DNA of 64,000 nucleotides from Marinilabiliaceae bacterium UBA5488 (GTDB taxonomy: Bacteria; Bacteroidota; Bacteroidia; Bacteroidales; Marinilabiliaceae): the NCBI GenBank assembly GCA_002427105.1, contig DIPM01000031.1, forward strand, positions 1 to 64,000. Direction: 5' to 3'. Below are positions 1-9,238 of this stretch, piece by piece. Numbering within the stretch: position 1 is the stretch's first letter; the number at the start of each line of letters is the position of its first letter. The notes below the pieces were generated by a model that searched no databases, was not told where the DNA came from, and worked only from the letters and a program-made list of their open reading frames with translations. The position numbers and the translations under genes are program-made.

Positions 1-131
1 CTGGAGCCCTTTTTGGCGTTTAGTGGCGCTTAAAACCCGAAATTCATGAAATTATAATTATGAGTAAGGGTTTTTTGTAATATTACAGTCATTAGGTAAA
101 ACGAATGAAGTGTTACTTAATAATTATAGCC
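1..131. other. Left edge, no gene assigned
   Basis: Frame 1 is open from the window edge to a TAA at about base 31, which could be the last ten codons of an upstream gene or chance. The rest is A/T-rich leader for the next gene. I see no complete gene and no clear TAnnTTTG promoter here. Confidence 0.4.
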
Positions 132-1412
132 ATGAAAACTAAGGTTAAACTTGTGGGGAGATATTTCTCCCATTTTGGAGCGATAAGTATGATATTAGCG
201 ATTTCTTTTATTTCGTCAATAGCTTATGCCTCCGGGGAAGCAGAAAGTAGCGAAACAACCCATATTTCAGGGGTTGTAGCTGACAGTAAAAGTAATGATC
301 CTTTGGCGTTTTCGACAATCACACTTGCCGGGACCCATATTGCTACAGTTTGTAATTCAGACGGTGAGTTTACATTAAAAATTCCTAATGTTCACCTTGA
401 TAAGGAGGTCGTAATATCTTTTATAGGATATCAAACCAAATCAATTCCTATCAGTGAACTGTTGAAAGGCAGCAACCAAATCCTTCTGGATATGACCACC
501 GTTCCCTTGGTTGAAGTTAATGTCTTCCCTTCTGACCCCGATTTGCTTATTGGGGCAGTGATGAATAGGAGAGATGTGAATTATAATGATTTTCCAACAT
601 CCAAGACCGCCTTTTATCGTGAGACAATAAGGAAGGGACGCAGTTATGTATCGCTTAACGAAGCAATAGTAGATATCTATAAATATCCATATAACTCAAG
701 TCGTTACGATCAGGCTAAGCTTATTATTGGTCGCAAAAGTACGGATTATGACAGGCTGGATACTCTGGTGTTTAAATTGCAGGGAGGACCGGTTTCGGCT
801 CTTATGCTTGACATAATGAAAGATCCTTATACTCTGTTTGATGAGGAAATGATTAATAACTATAGCTTTGAAATGGCTAATATAACCAGGGTTGACGATA
901 GGATGTTGTATGTATTAGCTTTTAAACCGAAACCAGAGACTGACATTCCCTTGTTCTTTGGTAAGCTTTATATTGACTCTGAGTCACTTGCAGTTACCAG
1001 TGCTTCTTTTAATATGGATATTAGTGACCGCGAAGAGGCTGCGCGTATGTTTATCAGGCGCAAACCTGCAGGAGCGAGAGTTTATCCCACTGAAACTGCT
1101 TATGTGGTTAATTACCGCGAACAAAACGGGAAATGGTTTTTGGGTTACACCCGGGCTTATGTAGCTTTTAGAGTGAACTGGAAGCGGAAAGTCTTTAATA
1201 CCAATTACTACACTACTATGGAAATGGCCATTACAGATTGGAATCCTGCTGAAGAAAGACCATACAAACCGGGTGATCGATTGAGAGAAAATGTGATAAT
1301 GGAAGATGCTGTTGAAGGATTTTATGATGAGGAATTCTGGGGAGATTATAATGTTATAGAACCCGAACAGCCTATTGAAAATGCGATAAGAAGGATACAA
1401 AAAGCCCGTTAA
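132..1412 (+). CDS. Exported protein with carboxypeptidase-like regulatory domain
   Basis: A 426-residue protein with an N-terminal hydrophobic signal segment ending near AYASG. Next comes a beta-sandwich CarboxypepD_reg-like (CarbopepD_reg_2) domain at about residues 45-125, seen in ISGVVADSKSNDPLAFSTI and the FIGYQT motif. The C-terminal 290 residues are mixed and lack a recognised catalytic motif; they resemble the uncharacterised region that follows this domain in many Bacteroidota envelope proteins. I chose ATG 132 over ATG 105 because the signal peptide then starts with a basic n-region. A strong hairpin terminator follows the stop. The cell-envelope location is inferred from the signal peptide; the function is unknown. 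Confidence 0.75.
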   Translation: MKTKVKLVGRYFSHFGAISMILAISFISSIAYASGEAESSETTHISGVVADSKSNDPLAFSTITLAGTHIATVCNSDGEFTLKIPNVHLDKEVVISFIGYQTKSIPISELLKGSNQILLDMTTVPLVEVNVFPSDPDLLIGAVMNRRDVNYNDFPTSKTAFYRETIRKGRSYVSLNEAIVDIYKYPYNSSRYDQAKLIIGRKSTDYDRLDTLVFKLQGGPVSALMLDIMKDPYTLFDEEMINNYSFEMANITRVDDRMLYVLAFKPKPETDIPLFFGKLYIDSESLAVTSASFNMDISDREEAARMFIRRKPAGARVYPTETAYVVNYREQNGKWFLGYTRAYVAFRVNWKRKVFNTNYYTTMEMAITDWNPAEERPYKPGDRLRENVIMEDAVEGFYDEEFWGDYNVIEPEQPIENAIRRIQKAR

Positions 1413-1445
1413 TGACGGTTAGTGAATAGTTAGTAGATTGAAAAA

Positions 1446-1480
1446 ACCTCCGGTGGCTTTGCCATCGGAGGTTTTTTTTG
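1446..1480 (+). terminator. Rho-independent terminator
   Basis: A 12-bp stem (1446-1457 with 1461-1472, one G-T wobble) and a 3-base loop are followed by a run of eight T. The preceding A-run makes it work in principle on both strands. It ends the unit of the gene at 132-1412. Confidence 0.9.
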
Positions 1481-1536
1481 TATAAATTATAATATCTGGC
1501 TAGATTTATGCTGTAGTTGATGATAAATATTTGGTG

Positions 1537-2784
1537 ATGATAAACACTCCAAAACATAGAATAGGCCTGATTTTTTTATTAATAATCTTGATGCTAAACG
1601 GCCTTAGTGTTTTTGGCCAGGATGCAGCCGAGCGCTTTGCAAAGCAATGGGAGCTAATGATGCAACAGGATGATTATGAAAAGGATTATCGCTTTGCTAA
1701 TTTCCTGGATTCAGCCTTGACAGCCTTTAGTGAGCTGCCTGCAAAGGAGCTTCACTCAGGAATACCGTCCGGATGGTCGTATGCCGAAACAGCCAATCGC
1801 GGCTTTGTGGTTGTGGCAGCCCTGATGCGTTTTCAATCAGCTCCTGACAGACTGGTGTGGATGGTCCGTGATTCTGTCGACACGGCCAAAGATTATGTTT
1901 TTGTAGAGCAATTGGATGCTGTCGCAAAGCCGTCAGAGAATTTACACTTAAGCATAGAAGAGTACAAACTTGGCGATGGTGAATTTAGCTCACTCAGCTA
2001 TGGAACTGATGCCGGGGCAATATTTAGCATTCCTGATATAAGAGCTAAGATATTGATAGAAAATTTGGGCGTCAATGCGGAAGATAGTTTAAAAATTAGC
2101 CTGAGTGAGGATTTGTGGTGCAGGATGGCTCTTTTGCTGGAGTATAAGCCCTTATTTGATAATCCCTTTGCCGGATTCAAAAATATTTCAACGCTAATTT
2201 CATCTGATGGGGTGATTAAGATTGTAAGTTGGAATATTGAGTTTGAAAATGGGACTAATGCCTTCTATGGTGGTTTTGCCGTAAGAAGGGACGATTCAAT
2301 CAGGGTATATCCCCTGATTGATAACTACCTAAATATTAGCAGCCCGGAAACCGCATCATTATCGATGTCGAGGTGGTATGGCGCTGTTTATTATGAAATC
2401 TTAGTGCATCGTTATAAAAAGAATACTTATTACACCTTATTGGGTTACAATCCCAATAATCGCTTTTCGAAGATTAGGGTGATTGAAAGTCTGGGACTAG
2501 CATCAAACGGAATGCCCCGCTTTGGGCAAGCGATAATCGACCTTAATGGCAAAAGCTACAAAAGAAAGATCTTTGAATATAGCAATAGGGTTAGTATGAT
2601 GCTCAGATACGACAGTGAGGAGAAGATGATAGTGATGGACAACCTTGCACCGGCCAGCCCCTTGTTTGAAAACGATTTTCGCCAATATGGTCCGGATTTT
2701 ACGCATAACGCTCTGAAGTTTGAAAAAGGTAAATGGGTTTTTTATAGTGATATAATATTGAAAAATCCCGCTCCGCGGAGGTGA
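1537..2784 (+). CDS. Secreted or periplasmic protein of unknown function
   Basis: A 415-residue protein with a clear signal peptide (hydrophobic LIFLLIILMLNGLSVFG, cleavage near GQDAAE). The first possible start is TTG 1531; ATG 1537 is two codons downstream and is preferred. The remainder has no transmembrane helix and no metal or nucleotide motif that I recognise. It is rich in Asp, Tyr and Ser and looks like a soluble envelope protein. The gene lies 22 bases upstream of the DUF2520 gene on the same strand, so it may lead that operon. I cannot assign a function. Confidence 0.7.
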   Translation: MINTPKHRIGLIFLLIILMLNGLSVFGQDAAERFAKQWELMMQQDDYEKDYRFANFLDSALTAFSELPAKELHSGIPSGWSYAETANRGFVVVAALMRFQSAPDRLVWMVRDSVDTAKDYVFVEQLDAVAKPSENLHLSIEEYKLGDGEFSSLSYGTDAGAIFSIPDIRAKILIENLGVNAEDSLKISLSEDLWCRMALLLEYKPLFDNPFAGFKNISTLISSDGVIKIVSWNIEFENGTNAFYGGFAVRRDDSIRVYPLIDNYLNISSPETASLSMSRWYGAVYYEILVHRYKKNTYYTLLGYNPNNRFSKIRVIESLGLASNGMPRFGQAIIDLNGKSYKRKIFEYSNRVSMMLRYDSEEKMIVMDNLAPASPLFENDFRQYGPDFTHNALKFEKGKWVFYSDIILKNPAPRR

Positions 2785-2806
2785 GGCGGCTTAATTAAGT
2801 TGGTGT

Positions 2807-3577
2807 ATGGACAAAACTATAGTAATTATCGGTGCCGGAAATGTGGCTACACATTTGAGCATGGCGTTAAAAAATGCCGGATACCCAATTCTTCAGGTGT
2901 TTAGCCGCAAGATAGATAATGCCTTTACCCTGGCTTCTCTGGTTGAGGCCAAGGCCATAGATAAACTAAGTGATATTGAGCGTGAGGCCGATTTGTATAT
3001 TATTGCAGTAAGCGATGTGGCAATCGGACAAGTGGTTGAAGCCATGCCCGAAGTTAAGGGTGTGGTTGCTCATACTGCCGGAAGCGTTGACATGGATGTG
3101 CTAAACAGGTTTGCACGCTATGGTGTGATTTACCCCTTTCAAACCCTGACGAAAGAGAAAGAGTTGGATTTCCGAAAGGTTCCCTTGCTTATTGAAGAGA
3201 ACGGATCAGTGGCAAGAAGGATCTTGCTCGAGCTTGCGAATGCTATAAGTGACCATGTTCAAAAAGCCAATAGTGCAAAGCGCAAGACTCTGCATATTGG
3301 GGCCGTCTTCTCTTCCAATTTTGTCAATCATCTCTATGCTATTGCTTATGAGCTTTTAAAAAAGGAAGGTCTTGACTTCTCGCTTTTAGAGCCCCTGATA
3401 AAAGAAACAACTCAGAAAGCTCTCACAATGAGCCCTATCGATGCACAGACCGGTCCTGCCAGGCGCGGAGACAGGGCTGTGATGGAGAGGCATAAGGAGC
3501 TGTTGAACAGCAATAGCTTTTATCATGAAATATACAGTATCTTATCCGAGAGTATTTCAAAAATGTATGCTGATTAG
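2807..3577 (+). CDS. Rossmann-like, DUF2520 domain protein
   Basis: A 256-residue protein. The N-terminus is an NAD(P)-binding Rossmann fold with the glycine motif IIGAGNVATHLSMAL at residues 6-20, as in the F420/NADP oxidoreductase-like family. The C-terminal half matches the helical DUF2520 domain, with HIGAVFSSNFVNHLYAIA and the GPARRGD motif near residue 218. The substrate is unknown for the family. In Bacteroidota this gene commonly precedes a KdsC-like phosphatase, a UbiA prenyltransferase and Maf, as it does here. Its length is normal. Confidence 0.85.
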   Translation: MDKTIVIIGAGNVATHLSMALKNAGYPILQVFSRKIDNAFTLASLVEAKAIDKLSDIEREADLYIIAVSDVAIGQVVEAMPEVKGVVAHTAGSVDMDVLNRFARYGVIYPFQTLTKEKELDFRKVPLLIEENGSVARRILLELANAISDHVQKANSAKRKTLHIGAVFSSNFVNHLYAIAYELLKKEGLDFSLLEPLIKETTQKALTMSPIDAQTGPARRGDRAVMERHKELLNSNSFYHEIYSILSESISKMYAD

Positions 3578-3643
3578 CTGATTCGTAATCTTATTATGGG
3601 GATATAACAGAAATTGGTTAAATTCGCAGAAAAAAGTTGTTAT

Positions 3644-4159
3644 ATGACCAATTTCAAGGAGGATTTGATGCAAGTTAAAGCCTTTGCATTTGATGTTGAC
3701 GGGGTATTAAGTTCAGATATTATTTCGATGCATCCAACAGGTGAGCCTATGCGCACTTCTAATATAAAAGATGGATTTGCACTGCAAAAAGCTGCTAAAC
3801 TTGGCTATCCTATTGCCATAATAACCGGGGGCAACAGCGAGGCAGTGCGCAAGCGTTACAGCGATTTGGGTGTAAAAGATATTTATATGGCAGTATCGCA
3901 TAAAGTTGATGAATTTAATGATTGGATTGAAAAGCGGGGACTTAAGCCTGAGAATGTTATGTATATGGGTGATGACTTGCCTGATTATCATGTTATGAAG
4001 ATGGTTGGGGTGCCTGTATGTCCCTCCGATGCCGTGGAAGAGATAAAGTCTCTATGCAAATATATTAGTGACAGGAAGGGTGGAAGAGGTTGTGCGCGGG
4101 ACGTGATAGAACAGGTATTGCGCGCCCATGGCCGATGGGGCTCTGTTTACGAGTGGTAA
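3644..4159 (+). CDS. KdsC/YrbI-type HAD phosphatase
   Basis: A 171-residue HAD-superfamily hydrolase of the small cap-less C0 type. The nucleophile motif is DVDGVLSSD (residues about 15-23), motif II is the T in AIITGGN, and motif IV is YMGDDLPDY with the paired Asp. Its size and motifs match 3-deoxy-D-manno-octulosonate 8-phosphate phosphatase, an LPS inner-core step in the cytosol, but specificity cannot be read from sequence alone. I chose ATG 3644 over the TTG at 3614. It overlaps no neighbour and lies in the DUF2520-to-Maf cluster. Confidence 0.8.
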   Translation: MTNFKEDLMQVKAFAFDVDGVLSSDIISMHPTGEPMRTSNIKDGFALQKAAKLGYPIAIITGGNSEAVRKRYSDLGVKDIYMAVSHKVDEFNDWIEKRGLKPENVMYMGDDLPDYHVMKMVGVPVCPSDAVEEIKSLCKYISDRKGGRGCARDVIEQVLRAHGRWGSVYEW

Positions 4160-4175
4160 TTTTTACTTTTTAGAT

Positions 4176-5120
4176 ATGGCATTTTTGCGGCTTATACGCT
4201 TTAAAAATTTAGTGATAATTGCTTTGCTGCAATATTTATTGCGCTATGCATTATCGTTGCCCATCCTTGAATTTTATGGACTTGAGCCTGCAATGAGCAA
4301 TGCGAGATTTGTCGTATTAGTTGCTGCTACAGTATTTTTGGCCGCTTCCGGCTATGTGATTAACGACTATTTTGATATTAAGTCTGACTTGATAAACAGG
4401 CCAGAGAAGGTGGTTGTGGGTAAGGTTTTTTCCAGGCGCTTCGGCTTGTTATGGCATGTTATTTTTACCTTTTTAGGGATGTTTGCAGGCTTTTTTCTTG
4501 CTTACGTAGCTCGCAAAGATAATTATGCTCTTATGTTTATTTTGATTCCAGGACTTCTTTGGTACTATTCTACCACTTTCAAAAAGCAGATATTAATAGG
4601 AAATCTGGTAGTTGCGTTTTTGACAGCTCTGGTTCCCTATTTCGTTGTATCCCTTGAGTTTGCATCTATGGCGCGCGTTAATGGAGAGGCTATCCTGAGC
4701 ACTGAGGCATGCTCAACGGCATGGTCATGGGTTAGTGGCATAGCCTTCTTCGCGTTTATTTCTACTCTGGGACGGGAGATTATTAAGGATCTTGAAGACA
4801 TTGAAGGCGATCGGGAATCGGGATGCCGCACTCTGCCGGTTGAAATGGGTGAGAGCTATACCAAGACAGTGGTAATCTTACTTAATATCGCGACGCTTGT
4901 GGCCTTATGGGTTGTGTTTTTTATAGTTCCCGAATTGAGAGCCAGCAAAATTACCTTGCTTTACTTTTTTGTTTTAATTTCCATACCCTATCTGGTCTTG
5001 AGCCTAATGATATATAAAGCAAAAGATTCCCGAGCTTATCACGCTGCATCACAACTCAGCAAGCTAATAATGTTAGCGGGCATTTTGTTTGTCTTTGTGG
5101 CTCAAACCTTTTTTAAATGA
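4176..5120 (+). CDS. UbiA-family prenyltransferase, GGGP-synthase-like
   Basis: A 314-residue integral membrane protein with about eight to nine hydrophobic segments. Both Asp-rich UbiA motifs are present: NDYFDIKSD near residue 63 and DLEDIEGDRESG near residue 205. These bind Mg2+ and the prenyl diphosphate. Bacteroidota homologues are annotated as geranylgeranylglycerol-phosphate geranylgeranyltransferase; the true acceptor is not evident. The frame opens at 4128, inside the previous gene, but ATG 4176 starts the protein just before the first helix and is preferred. The stop codon overlaps the next ATG by four bases (ATGA), suggesting translational coupling to Maf. Confidence 0.82.
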   Translation: MAFLRLIRFKNLVIIALLQYLLRYALSLPILEFYGLEPAMSNARFVVLVAATVFLAASGYVINDYFDIKSDLINRPEKVVVGKVFSRRFGLLWHVIFTFLGMFAGFFLAYVARKDNYALMFILIPGLLWYYSTTFKKQILIGNLVVAFLTALVPYFVVSLEFASMARVNGEAILSTEACSTAWSWVSGIAFFAFISTLGREIIKDLEDIEGDRESGCRTLPVEMGESYTKTVVILLNIATLVALWVVFFIVPELRASKITLLYFFVLISIPYLVLSLMIYKAKDSRAYHAASQLSKLIMLAGILFVFVAQTFFK

Positions 5121-5704
5121 TTCCGGAAAATTTAAGAGACTACAGGATAATACTTGCGTCGCAGTCGCCCCGCCGCCAGGAGTTGCTGCGCATGGCCGAT
5201 GTGGATTTTGAAGTGCTTACTATTGCTGATATTCCTGAAGATTTCCCTGCCGAAATGCCTAAAAGTGAAGTCGCAGAATATCTCGCTTTAAAGAAGATAG
5301 CAGCCTATAAGGAACTTTGGACTAGGCCTAAAACTTTGGTCATAGCAGCTGATACAATAGTTGTGCTGGGCGATGATATTATGAATAAACCGGCAGGCCG
5401 CGAAGAAGCCATAGCTATGCTCAAACGCTTGTCAGACTCTATGCACACCGTATTGACAGGTGTGGCTATCCGTGATTCGCAAAAAGAAAGGTCGTTTACA
5501 GCTAGCACAAATGTTTATTTTAAAAAGCTGAAGGATTCCGATATTGAGGCCTATGTTGATCGCTACAAGCCCTATGATAAGGCCGGTGGCTATGGCGTAC
5601 AAGAATATATTGGTCTGATAGGGGTATATCGCATTGAAGGCTCGTTTTATAATGTCATGGGGCTGCCTGTTTCTACCTTATATGAAGGACTTTGCGCATT
5701 TTAA
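5117..5704 (+). CDS. Maf-family nucleotide pyrophosphatase
   Basis: A 195-residue protein of normal Maf length. It has the N-terminal SQSPRRQELL motif (residues 15-24), the central AADTIV motif with the conserved Asp, and KPAGREEA. The C-terminal part, YDKAGGYGVQEY, carries the KAG motif. Maf proteins hydrolyse dTTP/UTP or modified pyrimidine nucleotides to the monophosphate and PPi in the cytosol. Its ATG lies inside the stop of the prenyltransferase gene. Confidence 0.92.
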   Translation: MIPENLRDYRIILASQSPRRQELLRMADVDFEVLTIADIPEDFPAEMPKSEVAEYLALKKIAAYKELWTRPKTLVIAADTIVVLGDDIMNKPAGREEAIAMLKRLSDSMHTVLTGVAIRDSQKERSFTASTNVYFKKLKDSDIEAYVDRYKPYDKAGGYGVQEYIGLIGVYRIEGSFYNVMGLPVSTLYEGLCAF

Positions 5705-5751
5705 AGTTCTACCCGACTACCCGGATTTATTGTTGTTGTAAATTTTTTAAT

Positions 5752-7917
5752 ATGCTAAGGCTTGTTGTTCTTTTAATTGTTGCTGTTTTACCTTTTAACT
5801 CTGAAGCTCGCGAGGGGATGTGGCTCCCTATGTTAATTGATGATTTTAACATTGGCGAAATGCAGGAAATGGGCTTCAAACTGAGTGCCGCTGACGTTTA
5901 TGCCGTCAACGCAGCAAGTATGAAAGATGCCGTGGTCAGGTTTGGCAACGGATGCACGGGAGGAGTAATCTCTGCTGAAGGATTGATTATCACTAACAAT
6001 CACTGCGCTAATTCTGCTATCCAGAAGCTCAGTAGCATTGAAAATGACTATTTGACAGCGGGCTTCTGGGCTTCCTCGCATGAGGAAGAACTTCCAAATG
6101 AGGGCTTAACGGTAAGTATTCTTCGAAGCATGGAGGATGTAACTGCCATTGTCTTAAGCGGTGTAAATGACAGCATTAGGGAGAGCGCCCGCCAAAGGAT
6201 AATTGCATCCAATATTGACTCTATAAGCAATAATGCGGTAAAGGATTTGCACTACCAGGCGGTGGTCGAGCCCTTTTATTCGGGTAATCGGTATTATCTA
6301 TTTGTTTATGAGGTTTTTAAAGATATCAGACTTGTAGGTACTCCTCCTGCCGGGATAGGCGATTTTGGAGGCGAAAGTGATAACTGGATGTGGCCGCGTC
6401 ACACGGGCGATTTTGCCCTTTTCAGAATATATGCTGATGAATCAAACAGAGCAGCGGATTTTTCGCCCACGAATGTGCCGTATAAACCGGCACATTATTT
6501 CCCTGTTTCGCTTGAAGGAGTAGAGGAAGGCGATTTTGCAATGGTGCTTGGATTTCCCGCAAAGACTTCACAATATGTACCTTCCTATCATGTCTCGATG
6601 CTTGCCGATCTTGTTTACCCTAAAATGATAGAGCTGCGCGATGCCAAGCTTGACATAATGGACCGGCATATTGTACAAGATCAAAAGATAAGATTACAAT
6701 ATGCCGCAAAACATTCAGCAGTGGCTAATTCCTTTAAGCGATGGAAGGGTGAAATCAGAGGACTTAAGATGCTTGGAGGAGTAGATATGAAGCAGCAATA
6801 CGAGGCCGGTTTTAATACTTGGCTTAATAGTGATTCGATGCGAATAGTAAGCTATGGCAACATCCTCAGTGAGTACTCAAAGCTTTACAAAGCTTTGAGT
6901 AAGTATCGCCTGGCACATGATTATATGCTTGAACTGATTGGCTATACAGGCATTGAGACCCTTAAGTTTGCAGGGAGTTTTGAAAGGTTGGCGACGCTTG
7001 TAGATGCTGAGGAAGTTGATGAAGACGCTGTGGAGATGGAAAAGCTGCATCTAAGGGAGCAAGCAGAAAAGCATTTCAAAGATTTTTCCAGGGCCATAGA
7101 TATGGAAATTTGCATTAGCATGTTTGAAATGATGGAGATGGACCTGCCGCAGGAGTTTAGGCCTTCTTTCCTGTCAACCATAAAGAATCAGTATAAGGGA
7201 GATTACAGCAGTTTTGTGAAGGCATTGTTTGATAATACCTTGTTTGATAAGCACAATGATGTAAGCAAGTTTATCGACAAGTTTGACAAAAGGAAGGTGA
7301 AAGAGCTGAAGGCTGATCCTGCCTTCGCGATTTACACAGATATGCGTAACATTTATTACAAGGACATAAATTCGCGCTATATCCGTATTAATAGTCGCAT
7401 AGATAGCCTCAACAGGGTCTATATCAATGCTTTGATGGAATACGACAAGGAGAGGCATTTCTATCCTGACGCAAACTCCACTTTAAGGCTGTCCTACGGT
7501 GAAGTGATGGGTTATGAGCCTTCAGATGGAATTGTTTACAGCTACTTCACCACGCTGGATGGAGTAATTGAAAAGGAAGATCCAGATAATTATGACTACA
7601 GAGTGCCGGAGAAATTGAAAGAGCTATACCACGCCGGTGATTTTGGTCAATATGGTATGGGCGGCACTGTCCCTGTATGCTTTGTGTCAACGAATCACAC
7701 AACAGGCGGAAATTCCGGAAGTCCGGTGCTAAATGATAGGGGAGAGTTGATAGGCCTTAATTTCGATCGTGCATGGGATGGCATAATGAGCGATATGATC
7801 TTTAATCCTCATCTCAGTCGCAATATATCTGTTAATATGCGCTATGTTCTCTTTATTATCGACAAATATGCAGGCTCAGCTTATCTCTTTGATGAAATGA
7901 CGATAGTCGGGGATTAA
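5752..7917 (+). CDS. S46 dipeptidyl-peptidase, DPP11-type
   Basis: A 721-residue exported serine peptidase of family S46. The signal peptide runs to about SEAREG. The catalytic triad is visible: His84 in TNNHC, Asp220 in RHTGDFALF, Ser655 in GGNSGSPV. Residue 673, 18 after the Ser, is Arg in GLNFDRAWDG. From family knowledge, Arg at this S1 position marks DPP11 (Asp/Glu at P1), whereas Gly marks DPP7. It would release acidic dipeptides from peptides in the periplasm. The longest frame begins at TTG 5692 inside maf; ATG 5752 directly before the signal peptide is preferred. It lies 47 bases after maf. Confidence 0.92.
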   Translation: MLRLVVLLIVAVLPFNSEAREGMWLPMLIDDFNIGEMQEMGFKLSAADVYAVNAASMKDAVVRFGNGCTGGVISAEGLIITNNHCANSAIQKLSSIENDYLTAGFWASSHEEELPNEGLTVSILRSMEDVTAIVLSGVNDSIRESARQRIIASNIDSISNNAVKDLHYQAVVEPFYSGNRYYLFVYEVFKDIRLVGTPPAGIGDFGGESDNWMWPRHTGDFALFRIYADESNRAADFSPTNVPYKPAHYFPVSLEGVEEGDFAMVLGFPAKTSQYVPSYHVSMLADLVYPKMIELRDAKLDIMDRHIVQDQKIRLQYAAKHSAVANSFKRWKGEIRGLKMLGGVDMKQQYEAGFNTWLNSDSMRIVSYGNILSEYSKLYKALSKYRLAHDYMLELIGYTGIETLKFAGSFERLATLVDAEEVDEDAVEMEKLHLREQAEKHFKDFSRAIDMEICISMFEMMEMDLPQEFRPSFLSTIKNQYKGDYSSFVKALFDNTLFDKHNDVSKFIDKFDKRKVKELKADPAFAIYTDMRNIYYKDINSRYIRINSRIDSLNRVYINALMEYDKERHFYPDANSTLRLSYGEVMGYEPSDGIVYSYFTTLDGVIEKEDPDNYDYRVPEKLKELYHAGDFGQYGMGGTVPVCFVSTNHTTGGNSGSPVLNDRGELIGLNFDRAWDGIMSDMIFNPHLSRNISVNMRYVLFIIDKYAGSAYLFDEMTIVGD

Positions 7918-8014
7918 GCAAGGCATTAAAATTTTGCATTTTTTATTTAGTGCTGTAACTTTCTGCGGGCTTTGAGGGTCATATTATTAATGTCTAATTA
8001 ATACACCACAATTT

Positions 8015-8746
8015 ATGAAACGGTCATACTTGTTTTTGTCGCTGCTGTTGAGCGCTATAATTACATCCTGCCTATACGCCGGCAATAATGCTTCCGGAGA
8101 GCTTATGCAAAAGAAATTACCTTTAGAGTATTTCGATGGCATCCATGTTAAAATGGGAGTGCAGCTGTTTATTAATCAGGGAGAAAGCTATGATGCGGTT
8201 ATTGAAGCCGAGGATGAAATTATTGATAAGGTAGTTATAAAGAATAAAAACGGAGAACTTGATATCTACATAGAGAATCCTCCCGGGTTTAATATTTTTG
8301 ATTGGAAAAGCTACAAGTACCCTGTAAAAGTCTATCTGACTTGTCGCGATATAAAAGAGCTGAAAGCATCATCAGGAGCGAAAGTCGAATCGCAAGGGCT
8401 TTTGACAGCCGGGCAGATTGATATTGAGGCTTCTTCAGGGGCGCAAATAAAGCTGTCGCTTAATGCTTCTGCAGTTGAGGCAGAGGCTTCTTCGGGGGCT
8501 CAAATCAAACTAGACGGACAGGGTGACGGAATAGAAGCAGATGCAAGCAGCGGGGCACAAATTGATGCCTATGGATTTGTAGCTTCAAATGGATCAGGGG
8601 AAGCAAGCAGTGGCGCCCAGGTTAGACTTTTTGTTAATGGCAAGGCTAAGGGCAGTGCCAGTTCGGGTGGAAATGTTACCGTTAAGGGCGATGTTGTATT
8701 GACTTCGGTTGATTCATCAAGTGGAGGAGTTGTTCGTACAGAATAA
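8015..8746 (+). CDS. GIN-domain (DUF2807) repeat protein
   Basis: A 243-residue exported protein. The signal peptide ends near LYAGN and may be a lipobox (ITSC, Cys19). It is followed by a GIN/DUF2807 domain with a beta-solenoid pattern. From residue about 118 there are seven spaced copies of an (A/S)SSG motif, four of them exactly ASSGAQ, each starting a beta strand. Family members are called putative auto-transporter adhesin head domains; the actual role is unproven. It ends at a strong convergent terminator. Confidence 0.85.
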   Translation: MKRSYLFLSLLLSAIITSCLYAGNNASGELMQKKLPLEYFDGIHVKMGVQLFINQGESYDAVIEAEDEIIDKVVIKNKNGELDIYIENPPGFNIFDWKSYKYPVKVYLTCRDIKELKASSGAKVESQGLLTAGQIDIEASSGAQIKLSLNASAVEAEASSGAQIKLDGQGDGIEADASSGAQIDAYGFVASNGSGEASSGAQVRLFVNGKAKGSASSGGNVTVKGDVVLTSVDSSSGGVVRTE

Positions 8747-8772
8747 GTTGCCAAAGAAGCCAACTTACAGTA

Positions 8773-8826
8773 ATAATAATATTAAAAGGGGTGAAACTAT
8801 TCGTTCACCCCTTTTAATATTATTAT
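8773..8826. terminator. 23-bp perfect hairpin, bidirectional terminator
   Basis: Bases 8773-8795 and 8804-8826 are perfect inverted repeats with an 8-base loop. The arms have a G4/C4 core and A/T-rich ends, so both strands show a GC stem followed by T-rich sequence. It lies between convergent genes ending at 8746 (+) and 8858 (-). Confidence 0.85.
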
Positions 8827-8857
8827 GCAAATTCTATTGTTTAGCGCTAATTTGACA

Positions 8858-9127
8858 TTAAGAATTTTCAGGAACCTTGATTTTTCCGGCAAGAATATCT
8901 TCTGCCATTTCTAAAATAGTGGTGTCATCCAGTTCTACGATGCCTCCATCGGGGCCTTGTTCTATGTGAATCCCTACACTTTTACCCCGATCGTAGTTGG
9001 CCCCGCCAAAATAATTTCTTACTGTCTCTACGTCGAGGTCTAAATTTTCAGCGATAGTACGCGTTGCGCCTTCAGGAAGACTATCCTTGATCCTCCTAAG
9101 CTGGTTGAAAGTTATTGTAGTGCTCAT
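8858..9127 (-). CDS. Small helix-turn-helix DNA-binding protein
   Basis: An 89-residue protein. Residues 6-45 show a LacI/Xre-like helix-turn-helix pattern (QLRRIKDSLPEGATRTIAEN followed by LDLDVETVRNYFGG). The rest is acidic, with a short tail that reads like a small dimerisation segment. Homologues in Bacteroidota are usually labelled only DNA-binding protein. The gene is monocistronic and convergent with the GIN-domain gene. Its target is unknown; autoregulation is possible but I see no obvious operator. Confidence 0.75.
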   Translation of the reverse strand: MSTTITFNQLRRIKDSLPEGATRTIAENLDLDVETVRNYFGGANYDRGKSVGIHIEQGPDGGIVELDDTTILEMAEDILAGKIKVPENS

Positions 9128-9238
9128 GATTGAAAAGTTTTAAAAAAGGATTACATGATTGTTTTAAAGATAAAAATTAAACCAATCAAATAACAATTTT
9201 TTAACATCAATCTCTTACCCGTTAACAATAATTAATGT

